From Thermomucor indicae-seudaticae (taxonomy: Eukaryota; Mucoromycota; Mucoromycetes; Mucorales; Lichtheimiaceae): a DNA stretch of 28,361 nucleotides. Shown in pieces: positions 1 through 10,286 of the stretch. The translations under genes were made by a program, and so were the position numbers. Every line of letters begins with the position of its first letter. Positions within the stretch are counted from its first letter, which is position 1. The notes below the pieces were generated by a model that ran no database searches, was not told the DNA's origin, and saw only the letters and a list, made by a program, of their open reading frames with translations. The stretch covers positions 1 through 28,361 of the forward strand of contig JSYX01000461.1 in assembly GCA_000787465.1 (NCBI GenBank). The letters run 5' to 3'.

Positions 1-63
1 CAAAAAGGAATTTCGATGACGCGAATATTTCTTCAACATCCAGTATAACGATCAAGTCTGGGC

Positions 64-273
64 TTACCGCACGTGATCGTTGTGGCTAGTGGCGACTGTA
101 CCTTTTGGCTTTTTCAGGATATTCGATCGTTCTTCTTGTTTCCCAATGAGTAATTCTTTATTGTCGTCAGAGATGCCTTGAATTTCACAATGCATTTTTG
201 GCTGGAGCTGGTATAAGCCCTTTTCAAAGCTATACTGGAATTCAAGGACTGACTCAGCCTTCAAACGTATCAA
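64..273 (-). CDS. Partial coding exon of an unrecognised gene at the left edge
   Basis: An open segment on the minus strand that reads like real protein, with mixed charged and aromatic residues (EFQYSFEKGLYQLQPKMHCE near its start, then a Lys/Glu-rich stretch). There is no credible ATG at its head: the frame is closed just upstream by a TAA and the apparent first codon is TTG. It is therefore more likely an internal exon. Possible acceptors are the AGs before TATAGC or GCTGAG. Its other end carries a good donor (GTAAGC, minus strand near 67) just before the in-frame stop, so the gene would continue beyond position 1. I do not recognise the family. It could also be a chance open frame. Confidence 0.35.
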   Translation of the reverse strand: MIRLKAESVLEFQYSFEKGLYQLQPKMHCEIQGISDDNKELLIGKQEERSNILKKPKGTVATSHNDHVR

Positions 274-774
274 GTAGTGTTATATCCAAGTGTCAGAACA
301 CGACCAGTTACTCTGCGCTCGCATGGTGAGGCCTCAATTACTCTAGAGTGATTTTCATTTACTTTCAACCACATCATAGAAAACGATAAAAAGTTCAGGT
401 ATCATAAACAGGGAATAAGCCCGTTAATTTAGTTGCACACAAATCACAATGAGCTTCAAGAACAGCAGAAAAAGGTTAAAAGCATCTATATCTTCTTGAA
501 GGAACGGTCTTTTTGTTTGATATTCCAAGTATGAAAGTTCTTTTAGCCGCAGTCAAAGAAGCATAAAAATTAGATCCAGGCGTGGAACTGGCGCCGTTAG
601 GGAGCAGCATGACTCATGTAAGACTTCGAACAAGTGCCTTTTGCCTGGCGATTCAGAGTGGTGTTGGAACGTCGGTTGGTTGGGTTGGTTGCAGAAATTC
701 AAAGTCACCCAATAGCGGGCTTCGCATCCGGCGTTAACAGGACCTGCAAAATCGTTCAGGAAATTGAAGGCAAA

Positions 775-2565
775 ATGCCAAAAGGTGAGTACTGTTACAA
801 GTAGGGACAATCCCTTGGTTTTTCAGTTGTTATGCATCAAAAACGACCCTGTTTTGTTTCAGTCGAGAACTAATCTTGATCTGTTCGACGAAAATGTGTA
901 TATAGCATCTAAATACGCATCTGCATCCACATCCAAGCGAAAGGGACGTCCACCTAAAAGTAAAACAGCAGCAGTCAAAAATGATGAAGCAGAAGACATG
1001 GATTACCTGGGAGAGGAGAGCGATCAATCTTTTGAAGAGGATGATTTGGACAATGCGAGTGACTCGGAATCAGCTCACCGCCGGAAAAAGCGAGGTCGTG
1101 CTGGATCTGCGAACGCATCCACTGGCAAAGTCAAGGAGGAGAGAAATAAGCGCAGACCGGGAACACCATTGTCCAACATGACGGCTGGTTCCCCTTCACT
1201 TGACACAGAGAGTGATTATGACGAGATTGGCGAGACAAAAGTGGACCGTGGTGGCAACCTGTTGGGAGGTGAGAAAAGAGACAGGCACACACTGAGTCTT
1301 CCTTTGCTTTGTTCCTCAACGGGCTTAACTCTCTCTTTTTCCGATCCTAGGTCGACAGTACAAGGTCCCCACTTTTGCCTTACCGAATCGTGGCAATATG
1401 CTATTTATGTTTTCCAAAGATCCAGCAGCATTACTCGGTTTCCGAGACAGTTTTGTGTTTCTCAAAAAGAACCCCAAACTCGTTAAAGTACACATTACAG
1501 ACAGCGAAAAGGGTTATTTGGTACAGCGCAACTTGTTACGATCGACGTTTAGGTCAAGAGAAGTCTCAGTAGTTACGGCGAGATCAGTATTTAAGCAGTT
1601 TGGGCATCGAGTTCTTAAGAAAGGAAGGAAAGGGCGCGATGATTATTTCTATACTGGAGAGGATGAAGGCGACTATCCTGACGAGAACTCAGAAGATGAG
1701 CAAAAGGAGACGCCGGATAAAGCATGGTCACCGTTTGCTGTCAGTGGTAGGAATAACCTGACAAGTCGCAAGATGAGCAAACTCGCCGCTCCTGCCATCA
1801 ATGAAGTTAATTGGATGCATTATGCTGCGCTGTCCATACGCAACTTTAACACGCAGCTTTGTGAATACCGTCGCGATAATTCCACCTTTTTTGATCTGCA
1901 TACCAACGTCTATCAAATACCAGCTTCAAAGCAGCCTTTACGGTTACTCTACGATATATCAAGCAGTGGAACAGACAAAAACAAGAAGCAACAAGAGCCT
2001 CAAGAGCAACCACAAGCAGCAGCACAACCACAACCACAACAACAGCAGCAGCAGGAACAACAACCACCACCTCCACAGATAAAGACAGAGCCGGTGGCGC
2101 CAACCCCGTTTTATCCACAGCATCCATCATCCTCTCAGCCTCCTATGTCAGTTCCACAGCACATGCCCGTACGACCAGAACAATACCCTCCACACTTGTT
2201 GTAAGTTATCAAATCTACATTGATGAACGTCATGAGTAGTAATGCGGTTCTTTGTAAGTAGTAATAGGCAAGTGCCACAGCCTATTCCAGCCGCTGGTCG
2301 ACCACCACAGCAACAACCTAATCCCATGGTGGCAGCAGCTGCTGCAGCAGGTAATCCTATGTATTATCAGCAGATAGCCAATCGCCCTTTCGCCACTGCG
2401 AATCCTATGGCATACCAACAACATTTTATGCTTCAACAACAACAACAACAACAACAACAACAGCAGCAGCAGCAACAGTCTATGCCCCCTCCGAACGGCG
2501 TCTACTCGACTATGTCATCCATGGGTGCCAATCCGTACGCTTTTATGCATCCAGGGACAATGTAA
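775..2565 (+). CDS. RSC7/Swp82-family chromatin remodelling complex subunit
   Basis: Four exons are proposed: 775-784, 906-1268, 1351-2200 and 2268-2565, about 506 residues. The conserved core starts at about residue 125 (YKVPTFALPNRGN) and continues through LLGFRDSFVFLKKNPKL, VTARSVFKQFGHRVLKKGRK and INEVNWMHYAALSIRNFNTQL. This is the fungal RSC7/Swp82 (Npl6) domain of SWI/SNF and RSC remodellers, which act on nucleosomes in the nucleus. The N-terminus is basic then acidic (KRKGRPPKSK, EESDQSFEEDD), AT-hook-like. The C-terminus is Gln/Pro-rich with a 15-Gln run. The first intron is the weakest part: joining GTGAGT at 785 to the TATATAG acceptor at 905 gives MPKASKYASASTSKRKGRPP in frame, whereas the pyrimidine-rich acceptor at 862 would put a stop in frame. 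Whether the protein belongs to RSC or SWI/SNF cannot be told from sequence alone. Confidence 0.85.
2434..2478 (+). repeat. CAA/CAG repeat encoding 15 Gln in the RSC7-like protein
   Basis: Fifteen consecutive glutamine codons, first CAA then mostly CAG, in the last exon of the RSC7-like gene. A second, interrupted Gln/Pro tract lies at about 1995-2070. Read on the opposite strand these give meaningless poly-Leu and poly-Val frames. Confidence 0.9.
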
Positions 2566-2568
2566 AGT

Positions 2569-2574
2569 AATAAA
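2569..2574 (+). terminator. Poly(A) signal AATAAA of the RSC7-like gene
   Basis: An exact AATAAA hexamer begins 4 nt after the TAA stop of the RSC7-like gene. Its partner NFS1 ends at 2787 on the other strand, so about 220 bp separate the two convergent stop codons. Confidence 0.4.
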
Positions 2575-2786
2575 CATTCATGTTTGACGATCCCTTTATA
2601 TGCTTCTTTTCCTACCACAGCAGAAAAGTTTTGCTTTTACTGTAGATACATTAAATTCGATGCTTTTTCACATCTCTGGAAAGTGTGCATTTTATAATTC
2701 AGGTAGAAACAATAAGTGGACGAAGATTGCAATGATATACAGCTAAGTTATGGTTTATATTTTCCCTCGCGGAAGGATCGTGGCGG

Positions 2787-4686
2787 CTAGTGCTGGGACC
2801 ACTGGATTGTTTTGAGATCAATGCCCTCTTGAACCTAGTTTTCAAACCGTTAATAATAGACACTTATTGTTTAACGACAGGTACAGACGCTTACCATCTC
2901 CCAGAGTGGTGACATATCTCTCAACTTTTGTACGTGCTGAGCGACCTTACTGATGACAAAATCGATCTCTTGTTCTGTCGTGAAACGACCGATACCGAAC
3001 CGGATAGAACTGTGAGCCATTTCATCGTCTGCGCCAAGAGCACGGAGAACATAAGACGGTTCAAGTGAAGCAGATGTGCATGCCGAACCGGAGGAAAGTG
3101 CAATGTCTTTCAAGGCCATCAGGAGCGACTCGCCTTCAACGTAAGCGAACGAAAGGTTAACGCAGCCTGGGTATGATTGTTCTGAATCGCCATTTCGGGT
3201 AACATATTCAACATTAGACTGAATGCCGTCTACGAGACGCTTGGAGAGCTTGGAAATCCGAGCATGGTCATACTAACAAGCAAAAGATGAGTAAGTAACC
3301 GCACAGAGGTCATACGCATCAATTGCATCCTTCCATAGCTTGCTCAGAACCCCTGCACAATGATCATTGCAATGACCCTGCTATGTCCGGGCGGACACTT
3401 GCCGAAGCAAACGCAGCCCATGCTCCAAAGTACGTATATTACCGTGCGCGTACGCACGATTCATCACCGCAAACATGGACAGACCATATATGAAACAAAA
3501 GGTCTTCTTACCTCCATTTCCTCTTTCGCAATTCTGCATGCTTCCCCTAATCCAACCGTCAGAGGAGGAGATAGGGTACCGCTTCGTAGACCTCGCTCTT
3601 GACCACCACCACTGATGATTGCATCAAGACGTACACGTGGCCGACGACGCACATAGATGGCTCCAACACCCTTGGGTCCATACAGCTTATGACCTGATAT
3701 ACTCATCAAATCAATATTCATGGCGTTGACATCGATGGGAATCTTGCCCACAGCCTGGGCAGCGTCAGTATGGAAGAAGACTTTCTTCGACCGGCAGATC
3801 TTGCCAATCTCCGCAATCGGTTGAATGACACCAATTTCGTTGTTGACCGTCATGACAGACACTAATGCAGTGTCTGGTCGTATCGCTTCTTCGAGCACTT
3901 TAAGATCGACAATGCCATTGCTCTGGACCGGCAAGTATGTCACATCAAATCCTTCTTCCTGCAACACACGGCATGACTCAAGGACGCATTTATGTTCCTG
4001 CAGGATCGAGGACGATCAGTCTGGCGGACAGTTCACCGATTAGTAATACAAATCCTTACCGTCTGTGTTGTGATGATATGCTTCTTTTTGTTCTTATAGA
4101 AACGAGCTACACCTTTGATACTCAAGTTGTTCGATTCGGTCGCACCGGACGTGAAGATAACCTCTTTAGGATCAGCACCGATCAATTGGGCGACTTGCTA
4201 TAATCCTCGTTGATAAGCAATCCAAACCCCCATACATTCCTTTCCAAGATCAGACAGCAACTTACCGCGCGTGCTTGTTCGACAGCTTTCTCGGTTTCCC
4301 AACCATATTGGTGAGTCCTCGAGTGTGGATTGCCATATATTTCGGTCATGTAAGGCAACATAGCATCCAGGACTCGGGGGTCCAGCGGACTCGTTGCTTG
4401 CATATCAAGGTAAATGGCTCGTCCCGGTTCATTCACCGCTTTCGTTTCAAAACCCAAAGACTCTATCAGACATGGGATATCAGTAATTCGTTAGTGGCAA
4501 TCAGGGATCTTTACAATTAATCGCACGTTCGGAAGGACTTGTCACCGTGGTCGCCGCAGCTTCTTGTCGTGCGCTTGCGAAACGAGAAAACGCACGACAA
4601 CCAACCGGTGCAGCTAGCCGTCTGCAAACTAGTCCAGAAAATACTGCTCGCTGAGCTAACGTTCTTCGTAATGTGTTTGATAGCAT
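2787..4686 (-). CDS. NFS1: Mitochondrial cysteine desulfurase Nfs1
   Basis: PLP-dependent enzyme that takes sulfur from cysteine for Fe-S cluster assembly and tRNA thiolation in the mitochondrial matrix. Minus-strand exons: 4686-4515, 4438-4266 (start uncertain), 4197-4060, 3997-3512, 3272-2895, 2834-2787; about 464 residues, close to the family norm. The N-terminus ([14 protein letters not shown]...) is Arg/Ser/Ala-rich with no acids early on, as in a mitochondrial presequence. The catalytic domain runs from [20 protein letters not shown] through [20 protein letters not shown] and the PLP lysine in [10 protein letters not shown] (about residue 265) to the active-site cysteine in [17 protein letters not shown] (about 388). 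It ends with the family C-terminus [12 protein letters not shown]. Introns 2-5 are clean GT-AG and phase 0. Intron 1 is not settled: the strongest-looking acceptor (TGATAG) would create an in-frame TAG, while AAAG before CGGTG (4438) keeps the frame open. Confidence 0.95.
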
Positions 4687-5339
4687 CGCAGAAGAAACAA
4701 AAGTGGGAAAAGCACAAATGCGGGGATGCTCGGAGAGCGATACGTTACTTTGTGACGGGCTTTTTATCCCGGCAAAACTTTTGCCGAGCTCTGGACAATT
4801 TAGGTTCACCAATGAGAAACGCATGATGGCCCAATCAATAAACGGCGAGCTTTGGCTTGGGCTGAACCTCAGCGAATAAAAAAATACTCCATACAGGATT
4901 TGGACTGGTTTCGCGGTTGCAGAGAATATAGGGTTTTGCAAGACGCGAAATTTGCGAGAGTCATCTGGCACCCACTTGAAATAAATAAAAAGCAAAGAAA
5001 AGCCTTACCCTGTAAATATCAAAACCATCTTTGACATGGTGATTAATTGTTACTTTTAGGACAGAAGACCGATAGCCTTGAGACCCAGCCTTGCTATGTA
5101 ATGTGTATTCCACGCGGCGTTCCGATCTCGCTGCCACAATGTTGTACAGCTGCAACGATTACCGATGTATTCAATATGTAACCAAGTATAATCCGCACTT
5201 CATTTTAGAGTTTCGGTTTGTCGAGAGAGCCATGGAAACCGCCAAAGAGCCTGAAAAAGCATTTGATTCTCAGCGCCAAACAGAGACACACCCAGGAAAA
5301 ACAGCAGCTTTTTGGAAAAAAGTTTTCATTACTGCCAAC
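4687..5339. promoter_or_regulatory. Divergent NFS1/TIM23 promoter region
   Basis: These 653 bp separate the start codons of two divergently transcribed genes for mitochondrial proteins. No credible gene lies inside, although open frames on both strands run through it. At 4987-5022 it carries a block (core AGCCTTACCCTGTAA) that recurs almost unchanged upstream of RPB10 at 24202-24234. Read on the minus strand the core contains AGG/GTAAGG, a good 5' splice site, so it may be the donor of an intron in the NFS1 5' UTR. The promoter assignment is inferred from position only. Confidence 0.45.
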
Positions 5340-6167
5340 ATGGGAATCTTTGGATTTGGATCGAAAACTACCCCGGACACCAACAGTAGCGCGTCGTCCG
5401 GTTCTTCAGGATTTGCTCCTAATGAACAACAGGACATTTACTCGCCAACCGGTGGTCAATCACTCGATTACTCCAGCACCAGCAGTAGTTACGACAGCTA
5501 TGGCGACAGTGACAGTAGCAGCAGCAATAGCTATGATAAGCTACCTGACTTCTTGACCGAAATCACATATGATGCTTCTCGACTCCAGCCCATGACTGTT
5601 CAGGGTGGTATTGATTTTTTACAAGTGGAAGAGCAATACGGTGGCGGCAGTGCCGGCGGTTTTGGTGGCGGCGCTACACTGACGCCTTCGCGTAATTGGA
5701 CGGACGATTTATGCTATGGCACTGGAACGACATATCTGGCCGGACTGACACTCGGTGGTGCTTATGGTATGGTGGAGGGCGTACGGAAAAGTCGACAGGG
5801 CCCTCAGAACTTCAAAGTTCGGCTCAACACTACATTGAACACCATCACACGACGAGGCCCTGGTCTTGGAAATGCTGTCGGTGTTCTTGCCATGACATAC
5901 AACGGTGCTACTGCCTTGATCGACTATTCACGTGGAAAGCATGATATCTTTAATAGCGTAGCAGGTGGTGCCTTGGCAGGCGCCATCTTTAAAAGCACAG
6001 CAGGTAAAACACAGTTTTTGCGTTTCTATACGAGGGGGTTAGAGAGGGTATTGATATTCTTGGGTAATGTGCTAGGTCCTCGTGCTGCCGCAATATCTTC
6101 AGGTGTTTGTGCGACCGTAGCTGGCGTCTGGTCTCTCGCAATGTCTGCATTATACGACAAAAAATAG
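5340..6167 (+). CDS. TIM23: Tim23, channel subunit of the mitochondrial presequence translocase
   Basis: Core channel component of the TIM23 complex of the mitochondrial inner membrane, which imports presequence proteins. It is a single uninterrupted exon of 275 residues. The N-terminal half is hydrophilic and Ser/Gly/Tyr-rich (the intermembrane-space receptor part), with a conserved stretch around QPMTVQGGIDFLQVEEQYGG. The C-terminal half carries the four hydrophobic segments of the Tim17/22/23 family, including YLAGLTLGGAYGMVEGVRKS, the basic loop TTLNTITRRGPGLGN and a Gly-rich segment FNSVAGGALAGAIFKSTAG. I chose ATG 5340 (MGIFGFGSK) because upstream in-frame codons from 5091 or 5232 add residues with no resemblance to the family. 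It is divergent from NFS1. Confidence 0.93.
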   Translation: MGIFGFGSKTTPDTNSSASSGSSGFAPNEQQDIYSPTGGQSLDYSSTSSSYDSYGDSDSSSSNSYDKLPDFLTEITYDASRLQPMTVQGGIDFLQVEEQYGGGSAGGFGGGATLTPSRNWTDDLCYGTGTTYLAGLTLGGAYGMVEGVRKSRQGPQNFKVRLNTTLNTITRRGPGLGNAVGVLAMTYNGATALIDYSRGKHDIFNSVAGGALAGAIFKSTAGKTQFLRFYTRGLERVLIFLGNVLGPRAAAISSGVCATVAGVWSLAMSALYDKK

Positions 6168-6501
6168 AGTTCCCATGTAGATAAAAAAGTATTTTCCTAT
6201 TTCACCCTTCTCCTTTCCTGTGCAAATACAGCATGTGGCGTTCAAGTCTATCGATCGGTATATAAATGCGCGTCGACCTGGAATATATCGTTGCTTGTGC
6301 AATGACTGGTCTCTATATTAATTGATGATCATGTCGTTTATTCTAGGGTAAAGACAGATTAAAGACAAAGAGATCGATTATGTTCCTGAATGTTTGGTAG
6401 ATCTTCATGTATGGGGTGTACTCTTCCTTGTTCCTTACGGCCATAAGACTGGCTACAAGCGGACGCTTGAAACAGCTAAAGATTGTTTGATACGATACGT
6501 G
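6168..6501. other. Convergent intergenic region between TIM23 and PFA4
   Basis: A 334 bp, AT-rich 3'-to-3' spacer. TTTATT at 6337-6342 would read as an AATAAA poly(A) signal for the minus-strand PFA4 gene. I see no gene or structured RNA here. Confidence 0.5.
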
Positions 6502-8102
6502 TTAATTTTCTTTTTTATTTACAATGTCTGGCGATTTGGGCGCGGCAATGATGGATAGCGGAAGCTGTTCGTCGAACGCTTCCGTATTGCTGATTGCGTA
6601 TTCTCTGCCTCCATTCTCCAACAACGGATGGGAATCTCTTCGACGTCTATGTGGCAGGAATGTGTCATCTGAAATACTGGTAGCAACCGTGTTGGATGGT
6701 ACTATTAGATTTGACTTGGGTCTCGATCCCATGCCTTGCTCTTCGTCTGCAATAGTATATTCAGGTTCACTATCAGAGATGCCGCTACCCGAATCGTAGT
6801 ACTCGTCCGAGTCGACGGTTATGTCGGCATTCAGAGGCAAAGTGGCCTCATCCTGCTGCTGTTGGCTGCTATTTTGTCCCAGCTTCCGCTGTCGTTGATA
6901 TCGAGACGAGAAGATGGATGGTCGCAAATCATCCGGATCCCGTGGTGGCCAATAAAACGGTAGCTCAGGATCTTGACAATTTGCAACAAAACGTCTTCAG
7001 TCATTTCATCATAGCATAAACTAGAGCAAGGCGGTTTTCTACCTATGTTTTCTTTAACAGGGAAAGACAATCCATCCCCTGGAACACGCGTCTGCGGCCA
7101 GAGCCATAGCAATGGATTGTCGCCGAGTACATCGCAGATATTTGCATAAACACCAATATCAAACGGGTATTCCACCTGCAAGAGTACACGATTAAGACAC
7201 GATGAACTCGGATGGAAAGTTAAAGCAATAACTTACAGGTTTGATTTTACCTCTCTGTATCAGTTTCCTGACTGTTTTCCTCTCCCAGCCTTCGATTGTG
7301 CTTTGATTCCGTGCCAAGCCGTAAAACTGCACTACGCTCAGGATGCCAACTGAAAACAGAACCACAAAAGCCAGAACGAAGTCGGTTACGATGCACACAG
7401 TCTCAGCGACGCTTGGTTCCGAATCGAACTAGGTAAAAAATACTCAGTGTGTGGCGAGCACTAGACCCGTTTACTTTGGATACGCTTACCCGAAAATGCC
7501 GTAAATCTTCGAGAATACCTTGTATTCGCAGAATCAACAGAGTAACAACATAAGCACAAGCAATATCCACATAGAACAAAAATCGCAGAAAATGCGGATA
7601 GTTCCCATGGCCGACACAGTTATTGATCCACGGACAGTGATGATCCATCTTAAGTACGCAGCGTTTGCAGTAGCGACAATGATGGGTTCGCGGTGGTTTG
7701 TAGATATCACATACTTTGCAGAACCGAGGAGCAGTTATCCCCTGCGCACGTCGCTCGTCGCAGCCAGTAATCAGAAGCGAGCTAGGCAATTGCTATTCAT
7801 AGCCCCAGAACAGTAAGTAGCTTCCGTTTAGTTGTTCATTTATTGATACGATAGATTGATATATCGGAAAGGCTCGGACATACCCAGTTTGCCGGTACCT
7901 GGCCGGGATCTGTAGTGACGCACAAGTAGTAATTGTAATAAACGGCAATGACTAGAAGATTAAGAGGGCCGAGTACTTTAAAGCAGGACCATACGTCCTT
8001 CAGCGCCGGCGCGAAAACGAACACCTGCGAAGGGTAAGCGATGGTAGCAATGAGTAGCGTTACTCCATAGGTGTAGACATAACCGGGTATTAATTCCAAC
8101 AT
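6502..8102 (-). CDS. PFA4: Palmitoyltransferase Pfa4 (DHHC family)
   Basis: Protein S-palmitoyltransferase of the ER membrane. In yeast Pfa4 modifies chitin synthase Chs3. Minus-strand exons: 8102-7884, 7792-7490, 7428-7237, 7175-7043, 6971-6502, all GT-AG; about 438 residues. Two membrane segments come first ([19 protein letters not shown] and [16 protein letters not shown]), then the Cys-rich domain [20 protein letters not shown] with the catalytic DHHC at about 123-126 ([18 protein letters not shown]), then two more membrane segments. The TTxE-like site (NQSTIEGWE) and the Pfa4-type motif [24 protein letters not shown] follow. The C-terminal tail is long, acidic and Ser-rich and begins [10 protein letters not shown], as in fungal Pfa4. 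The start ATG lies 157 bp from the start of the divergent CDC50 gene. Confidence 0.93.
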
Positions 8103-8259
8103 TGAAATGCACCAGGTCCTATAAACCTGTTTTTGCAGGACAGGAGTCCAAGTGCATAGCGGTCAACCTTCGAGTCACAAGCTTAAACCAGCACACCCTT
8201 TTTGGACACAGAGGCCACACCTCATCTCCGCTTTTCTTCCCTTGCTTCCTCATCAAGTC
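8103..8259. promoter_or_regulatory. Short divergent promoter between PFA4 and CDC50
   Basis: Only 157 bp lie between the two opposed ATG codons, so both 5' UTRs and core promoters must fit here or overlap. No TATA box that I would trust is visible. Assignment rests on position. Confidence 0.5.
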
Positions 8260-9807
8260 ATGGCTGAACACAAAAGCAAAAAACCTGCCAGTAAGCGGTC
8301 GCTTCAGTATGCTTTAGAAGACTCAGTTTTCCCTTAACGGTCAAAATTAGACACTGCATTCAAGCAGCAGCGGTTGAAAGCTTGGCAGCCGCTGCTGACT
8401 CCAAAGACGGTGTTACCGACCCTGTTCGCCGCCGGTATTGTCTTTGCACCTTTAGGAGGTCTCTTTATATACGAAAGCGATACGGTAAACTTATTATTGA
8501 AGGCCTTGCCAATTCCTAATCATGCCTTGGACTCATCGGGTTGTTTCCAATTACACTTTAGGTCAACGAGATCATTGTTGACTATACAGACTGCATCACT
8601 AAGACGTCCGAACAAGTTACCGTGCCCGAAAATAAATACAGCTACAAATTCACAGCAGACAATACGACAGGCAAGAGAAGGCGAATTGTTTGTCGAGGAG
8701 AGGGAGAGAGAATATGCTGATCCCGAAAGGATGATTTGATATCAGTGATCCGAGCGCCGAGTTACCGATTAACAGAGGAATCTACTTATCTTAACGGTCA
8801 GGCCCCTCCAGCTGGCGAAACAGTCAAACGATGCACGATCACCTTTTCGATTCCCATGGAGTTGAGCTCGCCCATATACCTCTATTATCAGTTGACAAAT
8901 TTTTATCAAAATCATCGAAAATACGTGAAAAGTCTAAATTACAATCAGCTCAATGGTGATACGATCACTCCAAGTGATGCGGATGCTTCATGTGCGCCTG
9001 TAGGAACGAGTCCTGATGGAAAAATATACTATCCATGTGGGCTCATTGCCAACTCGATGTTCAACGGTAAACAAACAGAAAAGATGAGAGAGGATGCTAG
9101 TGTGGACTCATTAAGACATTGTTTTCTATAATTAGACTCCTTTTCCAACCTTGTTTTACTATCACCACAAGGCGTGAGCGAAGATAATATAACCTATACA
9201 ATGAGTGAAAAGGGCATAGCTTGGTCATCCGACGTTACGAGATACAAAAAGACTTCAATGCCACCCGAACAGCTCGCACCACCTCCGAACTGGGCCAACC
9301 GGTACCCGAACGGATATACTGCTGATAACCTGTTTGATCCTTCACAAGATGAACACTTTTTGGTTTGGATGAGAACCAGCTGGTATCCTACGTTCAGAAA
9401 ACTTTATTCAAACTACTACGGAGATCCTCTCCAGCCTGGCACATACCAGCTTCAAGTCGATATGAGTACGTTTTATTATATGAACACTTTGCCTTGTCAG
9501 TACCAACTCCACTGACGAACTCTTTAGATTACGACATGAGAGTTTATGGTGGTACAAAATCGATTGTCCTTTCCGGAACGTCATTCTTAGGTGACCGCAA
9601 TCCATTTATGGGTCTTGCATACATTATCATGGGATGTGTCTGCGCATTATTAGGTGTCATTTTCTTGGGATGGCACTTTTTCCGCCCGAGGTAAGACCGG
9701 AATGTCTGAGGCGGTAGCATATTCGAGCTTGACTGACATTGCCACTCAGGAAACTCGGAGACCACGATCGTTTGTCATGGAATCATTCTGGTGGTCTAGG
9801 ACATTAA
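8260..9807 (+). CDS. CDC50/LEM3-family subunit of P4-ATPase lipid flippases
   Basis: Non-catalytic partner needed for ER exit and activity of P4-ATPases, which flip aminophospholipids to the cytosolic leaflet. Exons: 8260-8290, 8351-8484, 8562-8670, 8746-9066, 9136-9465, 9528-9690, 9750-9807; about 381 residues in frame throughout. Topology is typical: a short cytosolic N-terminus (FKQQRLKAWQPLLTPKTV), membrane segment 1 at about 30-50, a large lumenal domain with CTITFSIP, YLYYQLTNFYQNHRKYVKS and YYPCGLIANSMFNDSF, membrane segment 2 (GLAYIIMGCVCALLGVIFLG) and the conserved tail RPRKLGDHDRLSWN. Lumenal cysteines are present. The intron at 8671-8745 needs a GC donor (ACAG/GCAAGA): reading straight on reaches a TGA within about 15 codons. 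The residues around that junction are the least certain part. Confidence 0.9.
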
Positions 9808-9884
9808 AGTGGCTCTATCTGACTCCGTGTAAAAAATTCATTTACTGCCTGTTCTTGGGTTTCAATCTACTTTTGTATGTACTG

Positions 9885-9890
9885 AATAAA
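9885..9890 (+). terminator. Poly(A) signal AATAAA of the CDC50 gene
   Basis: An exact AATAAA lies 78 bp after the CDC50 stop codon, at the edge of the gene-poor island. Confidence 0.4.
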
Positions 9891-10107
9891 GAGAATTAAT
9901 GTTGATTCGGAATTTTCCTGGAATAACTTGTGTAGCTAATAAATACTTTGATAATTACAGGCAAGACATATTATACGTCTTTTAGAATTTAGCTGTTCTT
10001 TCACGTATCATTACAGCGGTTTCCATAGAGCAGAGCATCTGCGTGTTGCGAGACTTGTCTACGTGTGATTAGTGTACAGAATACGCTGTGGTAGCAGAGA
10101 CCAGTTA

Positions 10108-10286
10108 CAGTGGTCCCTCGATTTTTTTCCGCCTCGATTTTTTTCCGCCTTCACATTTTTCCGCTTTCCGGGAGGTCAATCCGCTGAACACTTATAGGTA
10201 TAACTCTATTGATTGTTTTTCCGCCCTCATGTTTTTCCGGTAGTTTGGAGGTCAACCCGCGGCGGAAAAAAATCGAGGAACCACTG
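10108..10286 (+). mobile_element. MITE with CAGTGGTYCCTCGA terminal inverted repeats, TA flanks
   Basis: The left end CAGTGGTCCCTCGATTTTTT and the right end, in reverse complement CAGTGGTTCCTCGATTTTTT, form imperfect inverted repeats of about 28 bp. TA dinucleotides directly flank both ends (10106-10107 and 10287-10288). With a length of 179 bp and no coding capacity this is a miniature inverted-repeat element. A TA target duplication and a CAGTGG end are what pogo/Tc1-mariner-type transposases leave; that assignment is inference. The inside repeats TTTTTCCGCC several times. Confidence 0.88.

Noticed and set aside
764..862. Non-ATG reading into the RSC7-like gene from TTG at 764 with no first intron
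   Set aside because: A clear ATG at 775 followed by GTGAGT and the acceptor at 905 gives a better N-terminus; the TTG start has no support.
1846..2475. Poly-Val and poly-Leu open frames on the minus strand
   Set aside because: They are the reverse of the CAA/CAG repeats of the RSC7-like gene.
3360..3602. Plus-strand frame inside NFS1
   Set aside because: It covers NFS1 intron 4 and the antisense of exon 4, and has no protein-like motifs.
4501..4995. Longer NFS1 start at 4995
   Set aside because: The extra 103 residues are not presequence-like; the ATG at 4686 starts a normal mitochondrial presequence.
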